From: Paenibacillus woosongensis
GTDB taxonomy: Bacteria > Bacillota > Bacilli > Paenibacillales > Paenibacillaceae
Length of the DNA stretch: 64,000 nt
Assembly (NCBI RefSeq): GCF_009725165.1
Contig: NZ_WNZW01000016.1
Location: forward strand, 40,465 to 104,464
Reading direction: 5' to 3'
The position numbers were made by a program, and so were the translations under genes. This document shows positions 60,000-64,000 of the stretch, piece by piece (the stretch's first letter is position 1; each line of letters opens with the position of its first letter). The notes under the pieces are model-generated. The model was given only the letters and a program-made list of their open reading frames with translations, made no database searches and was not told the origin of the DNA.

Positions 60000-61550
60000 T
60001 TATTTCATAGGAATCTTGAATTCTTCTTGTTCTTCGAGCAATCGTTTCAGCTTTTGGCGTTGACGTTTTTCTCGATGACGGCGCTCTTTGTCCTCAGCCT
60101 GAAGAGCTTTGAGCAGTGAGAAACACATCCCGATCAGGACAATTGCAAAAGGTAAGGCTGCTACAATGGAGGCAGTTTGAAGGCCGCTTAATCCGCCGCT
60201 AATCAGCAGAACTACAGCTATGGCGGATTGCAGAATTCCCCAGGTTAATTTCACTCTTGCGCTGGGATTGAGCTTGCCGTCTGAGGTCAGCATGCCCAGC
60301 ACAAAGGTAGCCGAATCGGCAGAAGTGATAAAAAAGGTCATAATAAGGAGCGTAGCAATAAATGCTAATATGGTACCTAGGGGCAGCTGCTCTAGTGTGA
60401 TAAAAAGAGCGGTAGTCGTATCTTCTTTAACTGCAATTGCCAACTGGGCAGCATTGAACAATTCCAGATGAAGGCCCGTACCGCCAAATACCGAAAACCA
60501 GATAAAAGCGAACAAACTCGGTATAATCATGACGCAAATGACAAATTCCTTAATCGTCCTTCCCCTGGATACCCTTGCAATAAAAGTTCCAACAAAGGGA
60601 GCCCATGCGATCCACCAGGCCCAATAGAATAACGTCCACGCTCCGACCCAGGTTCCCCTTGAAAAAGGAGTTAGCCTCAAACTCATATTGACTATGTTCT
60701 GCAGGTAGCTGCCCAACGTAGTCGTAAATATATCGAAAATAAAAGAGGTCGGACCTGTAGTCCATACGAATACCATTAAGAGGATTGCTATCACTAAGTT
60801 TGTATTGCTGAGAATTTTAATTCCTTTGTCCAAGCCTGTTGTGGCGGAGATGAGAAACAGTACGGTCACAACAACGATAATAACAATCTGAGATGCTGCC
60901 GTATTAGGAACCCCGAATAAATAACGCAATCCTCCGTTAATCTGAAGAGCCCCGAGTCCAAGCGAAGTAGCCACCCCAAAAATAGTGGCAATAACGGCTA
61001 AAATATCGATTACCTTTCCCAGCCAGCCGGCAGCCAGCCGTTTCCCCAATAAAGGGATAAAGGTTGAACTGATTAAGCCTTTATAACCTTTGCGAAACTG
61101 GAAGTAAGCAAGCGTCAATCCGATGATTGTATAAATAGCCCATGGATGCAGTCCCCAATGAAAAAAAGAATAACGCATGGAGATCCTCGCTGCTTCTGTC
61201 GTACCTCCCTCTACGCCCTCAGGCGGAGATAAATAGTGAGACAACGGTTCAGCGACTCCCCAGAATACAAGCCCAATTCCCATCCCTGCGCTAAATAGCA
61301 TCGACAGCCAAGATAATGTGGAATATTCCGGTTCATCGTCGTCGTCTCCCAAACGGATGCTGCCAAACCTGCTGAATGCTAAATAAAAAGTGAAGATCAA
61401 GAAAAACAGAGTAGCCAGCAAATAAAACCAGCCGAAATTGTTGATGGAGAAATTGTATGCGACATTAGCGGTATTTGCCAACTGGTCAGGGGCTACTGCA
61501 CCCCATATTGCAAAAATAGCCACAATGGTAATTGCAATTGTGAAAACCAT
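60000..61550 (-). CDS. BCCT-family transporter (glycine betaine/choline type)
   Basis: 516-residue, 12-helix sodium- or proton-coupled importer of osmolytes such as glycine betaine or choline. The glycine-rich unwound helix GMGIGLVFWGVAEP, the tryptophan box WTLFYWAWWIAWAPFVGTFIARVSRGRTIKEF and the conserved FFITSADSATFVLGML are all present. A short acidic stretch (GDDDDEPEYS) follows the second helix, and a charged C-terminal tail (EDKERRHREKRQRQ) could be the osmosensing region known in BetP. GGAGG precedes the ATG. Single gene. Confidence 0.92.
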   Translation of the reverse strand: MVFTIAITIVAIFAIWGAVAPDQLANTANVAYNFSINNFGWFYLLATLFFLIFTFYLAFSRFGSIRLGDDDDEPEYSTLSWLSMLFSAGMGIGLVFWGVAEPLSHYLSPPEGVEGGTTEAARISMRYSFFHWGLHPWAIYTIIGLTLAYFQFRKGYKGLISSTFIPLLGKRLAAGWLGKVIDILAVIATIFGVATSLGLGALQINGGLRYLFGVPNTAASQIVIIVVVTVLFLISATTGLDKGIKILSNTNLVIAILLMVFVWTTGPTSFIFDIFTTTLGSYLQNIVNMSLRLTPFSRGTWVGAWTLFYWAWWIAWAPFVGTFIARVSRGRTIKEFVICVMIIPSLFAFIWFSVFGGTGLHLELFNAAQLAIAVKEDTTTALFITLEQLPLGTILAFIATLLIMTFFITSADSATFVLGMLTSDGKLNPSARVKLTWGILQSAIAVVLLISGGLSGLQTASIVAALPFAIVLIGMCFSLLKALQAEDKERRHREKRQRQKLKRLLEEQEEFKIPMK

Positions 61551-62017
61551 AAATGAACCTCCATAATAATAAATACTTTGATTCGATTAGTGTGTGTTAC
61601 TTAAATTTGAAGTATTCGGGAAATTAGGTCTCCCATAAAATCAAATTGACCTGTAGCGATATTAAACAGAGTTTTCAAATAGTAAACGCTCAGACATTTT
61701 GACTCAGCCTCTCTCTGTCTCAGCCTTATTAGACATGTGTCACATGTCGGAGACAATAACATGTACGTTTAAGGACAAGATGTTGTACCCTTTGCCGTAA
61801 CTTGCCTTTTTCCCTCTTAGATCCTTTCATCATTCGTTTTAATAAAAATAAAACCCGTTGGATTTAATTATCCACGGGTTTTAAAAACTCAATTTTTTAA
61901 CATATAGATCAATCGATTTTTGGAGTTGTATATTCTTATCATCTGCAATTAACAGACCGTTGTACAGCCCCTTCCTGTTCAAAGCGCTCATTTAGTCCGT
62001 ACGTAGTTTTTCAAAAA
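61551..62017. other. Intergenic region with a palindrome and a terminator
   Basis: Holds a 17-nt perfect palindrome GACATGTG-T-CACATGTC at 61732-61748, extended by TGTCTC/GAGACA flanks, about 180 bp upstream of the BCCT start, and an intrinsic terminator at 61849-61886 (AAAACCCGTTGGAT/ATCCACGGGTTTT) that closes the bpsA transcript. No further gene seen. Confidence 0.6.
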
Positions 62018-63229
62018 TCACGAACTTCGACCTGCTTTATAATCAGCCTTGTCATTCCTTTCTGAAGGAACCCGTTGTTTGGCCACCAGTTCAAATGTAT
62101 CATGGCTGCAGCCCGTGCATCCTTCATTCTTTAACTGCTCAATGGTCGCAAACTCCTCGTTGATACCGACATACACATCTCTGGAGCATTGTTTGCAGCG
62201 GTAAGTACGCAGTGTTTGTTTCACCTCGCCTGTATACAAGGCATCCGTGAATTTCTCCATATATTCGGGTTTTGTCTGATCCGTTGTCCTCAGAATAAAC
62301 ATTTGGCTCCGGTTGGCAATCATTTCTGCTCCCTCGTAGGCGTTGAATTGCGGAAAATTAGCGTTGACCGTCAGCCCCATGCGGACAAATTCCCGCTGCA
62401 TGGCAAGCATAAAGGCAGGCGATTTATGGGCAAAAGAGAGAAATATCGGCAGCCCCTTCTCCCTTTTCAAAGCTTGTATACCGCGTGATACGAAAAGACC
62501 CATTCCCTGAAGCGTATACGGAGGATCCGTAAAGAAACAATCAAACTGCTTGTGAAGGTTTTCCGGTAGTGGCTCCCTCAAATCAAGTCGGTGGCACGTA
62601 ATTGGTAATCCCCACTCCTCCGCAATCGATTCAATATATTTTAGGAATCTTTCGTCAATATCCAGAACATCCACATGCGCAACGCTGTGCCCGATATCCG
62701 GAAACAACCGCTGTAGCAGCAAACCAATAGACACACTTACCAGGTCATCATCGCCTACGCATAAAATTTTCTTTCCGATCAACGCATGGTGCTTCAAACA
62801 AAGAATAGCTCGGCGTAAGCTCGTTTCGGGTGTGCATTTGGACTGATCGATCTGAACATCTACAGACGGCCGCTGTGATAATATTTCCTCCAGAATAGGT
62901 AACATATCTTTTAGACTTTCAATCCATCTTATCTCATTAAACAAATCGTGATAAAGGGATTGATCCAAGCCACGGAATCCCCATTCCTGCTCAATCCATG
63001 CAAGTCCGTCAGTTGTGCAGCGGACACCGCGATCCTGGACGAGCGCCCCTGCTTTAATAAATTCCCGTTTAATAGCCGCAGCGACAGGGGTCGGAAGCAG
63101 CGTTTTTCGTGCCAATTCTTTTGTTGAAATTCCCGGGTTCAAGTAACATTCGAGTAAGAGCTGCTTGATCACCTGTGTTCCTTCTTGCAGTAGAATATGC
63201 TCACTTACTTGTTCGATATACGTCTTCAT
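62018..63229 (-). CDS. bpsA: Branched-chain polyamine synthase family protein (BpsA-like)
   Basis: 403-residue aminopropyltransferase family member. An N-terminal winged-helix part (ISTKELARKTLLPTPVAAAIKREFIKAGALVQDRGVRCT) is followed by a Rossmann domain with KILCVGDDDLVSVSIGLLLQ and the FFTDPPYT motif, the two signatures of N4-bis(aminopropyl)spermidine synthase from thermophiles. A C-terminal region carries four cysteines (CKQCSRD, CTGCSHD) that may bind zinc. The ATG at 63229 follows GGAGGGTTT; the frame is open to 63292. It would use decarboxylated SAM to extend spermidine. Its long leader is described separately. Function in a mesophile is uncertain. Confidence 0.82.
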   Translation of the reverse strand: MKTYIEQVSEHILLQEGTQVIKQLLLECYLNPGISTKELARKTLLPTPVAAAIKREFIKAGALVQDRGVRCTTDGLAWIEQEWGFRGLDQSLYHDLFNEIRWIESLKDMLPILEEILSQRPSVDVQIDQSKCTPETSLRRAILCLKHHALIGKKILCVGDDDLVSVSIGLLLQRLFPDIGHSVAHVDVLDIDERFLKYIESIAEEWGLPITCHRLDLREPLPENLHKQFDCFFTDPPYTLQGMGLFVSRGIQALKREKGLPIFLSFAHKSPAFMLAMQREFVRMGLTVNANFPQFNAYEGAEMIANRSQMFILRTTDQTKPEYMEKFTDALYTGEVKQTLRTYRCKQCSRDVYVGINEEFATIEQLKNEGCTGCSHDTFELVAKQRVPSERNDKADYKAGRSS

Positions 63230-63269
63230 ACAAACCCTCCTATAAACTGTAATTTCACCATAATGAAAA

Positions 63270-63313
63270 TAAAAAAGGGCAGGAATGAACATACGTCATC
63301 CCTGCCCTTTTTG
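63270..63313 (-). terminator. Second terminator-like hairpin in the bpsA leader
   Basis: GGGCAGGGATGA pairs with TCATTCCTGCCC and is followed by TTTTTTATTTT on the minus strand, about 40 bp before the bpsA start codon. Confidence 0.75.
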
Positions 63314-63336
63314 GAATCTGCCTAAATAAACACCGC

Positions 63337-63375
63337 AAAAAAACAAAAAAATCCGAGCTGAAAACAGCACGGATT
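63337..63375 (-). terminator. First terminator in the bpsA leader
   Basis: On the minus strand AATCCGTGCTG-TTTT-CAGCTCGGATT is followed by TTTTTG and another seven T, a strong intrinsic terminator between promoter and gene. Confidence 0.85.
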
Positions 63376-63423
63376 GTGGGTGCATAACAATAGGCAGCAC
63401 TAAGGCCTTGATCATTATCCGTT

Positions 63424-63541
63424 GTTCTTAACTAATTCCGAAGTCCTCATGGTGTCCATAACGAAATAAACCTTGCTATTTCAGCAATTGGTTTTTGGGA
63501 CTGTTGAAAACTTCAAGTATGGAATTTGGTTAGTTAAGAAC
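63424..63541 (-). ncRNA. Structured leader RNA of bpsA (putative ribosome-dependent attenuator)
   Basis: A 12-bp perfect stem GTTCTTAACTAA (63541-63530) with TTAGTTAAGAAC (63435-63424) encloses about 94 nt holding smaller hairpins (for example TTGCT-GAAAT-AGCAA). The 5' arm is the end of a 7-codon ORF. Just after the 3' arm, ACGGAT (63422-63417) can pair with ATCCGT in the 5' side of the first terminator, offering an antiterminator. It matches no riboswitch class I know. Confidence 0.6.
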
Positions 63542-63553
63542 TACCGCCGACAT
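63530..63553 (-). CDS. Seven-codon leader ORF upstream of bpsA
   Basis: ATG with AAGGAG eight bases upstream, encoding MSAVVLN and ending in TAA. An upstream ATG at 63559 would add Met-Leu but is too close to the ribosome site. Codons 5-7 plus the stop codon are exactly the 5' arm of the 12-bp stem, so ribosome position would decide whether the stem forms. Confidence 0.6.
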   Translation of the reverse strand: MSAVVLN

Positions 63554-63582
63554 CAACATTTCTCCTTAGTAATGATTAATTT

Positions 63583-63612
63583 ATATTACCACGCACAATT
63601 TGTTGTAGTCAA
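63583..63612 (-). promoter_or_regulatory. Promoter of the bpsA leader
   Basis: On the minus strand TTGACT (63612-63607), 18-bp spacer, TAATAT (63588-63583); transcription would start near 63576, just before the leader ORF's ribosome site. Confidence 0.65.
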
Positions 63613-63825
63613 GCTGACCAGAGGGCTTTAAGTTCGCACTTGAATCCGATACATATGATAAATTCAAATTAAAGAACGTACGCGGGTAGCATGTGGTAAT
63701 TAATGTTATTGATTGCATAACTGCTATCGTTTTAGTGGTATCGTCACCTACCATACCGGCTAGTTCTCCTGCTCTGCCAATAGAAGGTATATATAATAAG
63801 GAAGGGGACGAGTCCTATTAATAGC
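63613..63825. other. Spacer between the rRNA terminator and the bpsA promoter
   Basis: About 210 bp with no ORF or known RNA element recognised. Confidence 0.5.
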
Positions 63826-63857
63826 AAAAACGACTCCACCATGTAGAGTCGTTTTCA
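63826..63857 (-). terminator. rRNA operon terminator
   Basis: On the minus strand AAAACGACTC pairs with GAGTCGTTTTT, placed just after the 5S gene. Confidence 0.85.
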
Positions 63858-63875
63858 TATTAGTTTATTAAACTG

Positions 63876-63993
63876 CTTGGCGACGTCCTACTCTCCCAGG
63901 ACCCTGCGGTCCAAGTACCATCGGCGCTGGAGGGCTTAACGGTCGTGTTCGAGATGGGTACGTGTGGAACCCCTCCGCCATTGCCACCAAACG
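63876..63993 (-). rRNA. rrf: 5S ribosomal RNA
   Basis: The minus strand begins GTTTGGTGGCAATGGCGGAG and ends with GGACGTCGCCAAGC, with the internal CCCATCTCGAACACG and GGGAGAGTAGGACG segments conserved in Bacillota 5S rRNA. Length about 117 nt. Its terminator lies downstream and the 23S gene should lie beyond the right edge of the window. Confidence 0.96.
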
Positions 63994-64000
63994 TGCTCAG

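Noticed and set aside
63424..63541. SAM-I, lysine, T-box or purine riboswitch for the bpsA leader
   Set aside because: None of the core conserved sequences (S-box GAGGGA/GGCAACC, T-box TGGTACCGCG, lysine or purine cores) is present; the coincidence of the stem arm with leader-ORF codons favours a translation-linked mechanism.

Overview
The window looks like a chromosomal segment of a Paenibacillus-like Bacillota. The evidence is Gram-positive style GGAGG ribosome binding sites with frequent TTG/GTG starts, consensus sigma-A promoters, lipoproteins with an LLSAC-type lipobox, and many secreted carbohydrate-active enzymes (a GH87-type alpha-1,3-glucanase, a GH26 mannanase with CBM3, a GH32 sucrase). 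It ends in a 5S rRNA gene with its terminator on the minus strand, so an rRNA operon lies just beyond the right edge. No prophage, conjugative element, CRISPR array or tRNA was seen.

Layout. 0-9.6 kb: siderophore-type ABC ATPase, HAD phosphatase, Rrf2 regulator with a luciferase-like oxidoreductase, VOC protein, an AT-rich MarR/GNAT pair, a Xer-type recombinase, a ferritin-like DUF3231 protein, manganese catalase, a cyclophilin lipoprotein and a DoxX protein. 9.8-15.7 kb: large secreted glucanase, then a DUF421 membrane protein overlapping an alkaline-phosphatase-superfamily enzyme. 15.8-21.5 kb: a complete sucrose operon (LacI regulator, GH32 sucrose-6-phosphate hydrolase, fructokinase, PTS EIIBCA) with a perfect promoter and three palindromic operators. 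21.5-26.5 kb: secreted Big_2 protein, then cytochrome P450, SDR and TetR genes; the P450 and tetR promoters share a 27-nt operator with identical spacing to the -10. 26.5-31.4 kb: MarR, arylsulfotransferase-like protein and a three-gene nitrate/sulfonate/taurine-type ABC importer. 31.6-34.2 kb: a 42-codon membrane peptide gene and the mannanase. 34.3-38.8 kb: metal/metalloid resistance (SmtB/ArsR regulator, ACR3-like carrier, Zn/Cd/Pb P1B-ATPase, methyltransferase).

39-49.4 kb: PNPOx-fold protein, a secreted stalk-domain protein, a two-gene Septu-like defence pair (AAA ATPase plus HNH nuclease), an ArsR-rhodanese fusion repressor divergent from a thioredoxin gene and sharing an operator with it, an MFS exporter with an amine-oxidase-like flavoprotein, a nitroreductase with a decayed HxlR regulator upstream. 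49.5-53.4 kb: XerS-like recombinase, a tandemly duplicated terminator segment, two HAD phosphatases and a LacI regulator. 53.8-59.7 kb is partly decaying: an SDR pseudogene, a histidine kinase with a response regulator missing about 75 internal residues, a secreted alpha/beta hydrolase, and an NmrA/TetR pair with palindromic operators. 60-64 kb: BCCT transporter, a BpsA-type branched polyamine synthase preceded by a leader with a 7-codon ORF and two terminators, and 5S rRNA.

The most interesting element is the bpsA leader: the last three sense codons and the stop codon of the short ORF are exactly the 5' arm of a 12-bp stem upstream of an intrinsic terminator. This is the layout expected for ribosome-dependent attenuation of a polyamine gene. 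All assignments come from reading motifs and family features by eye; no database search was run.
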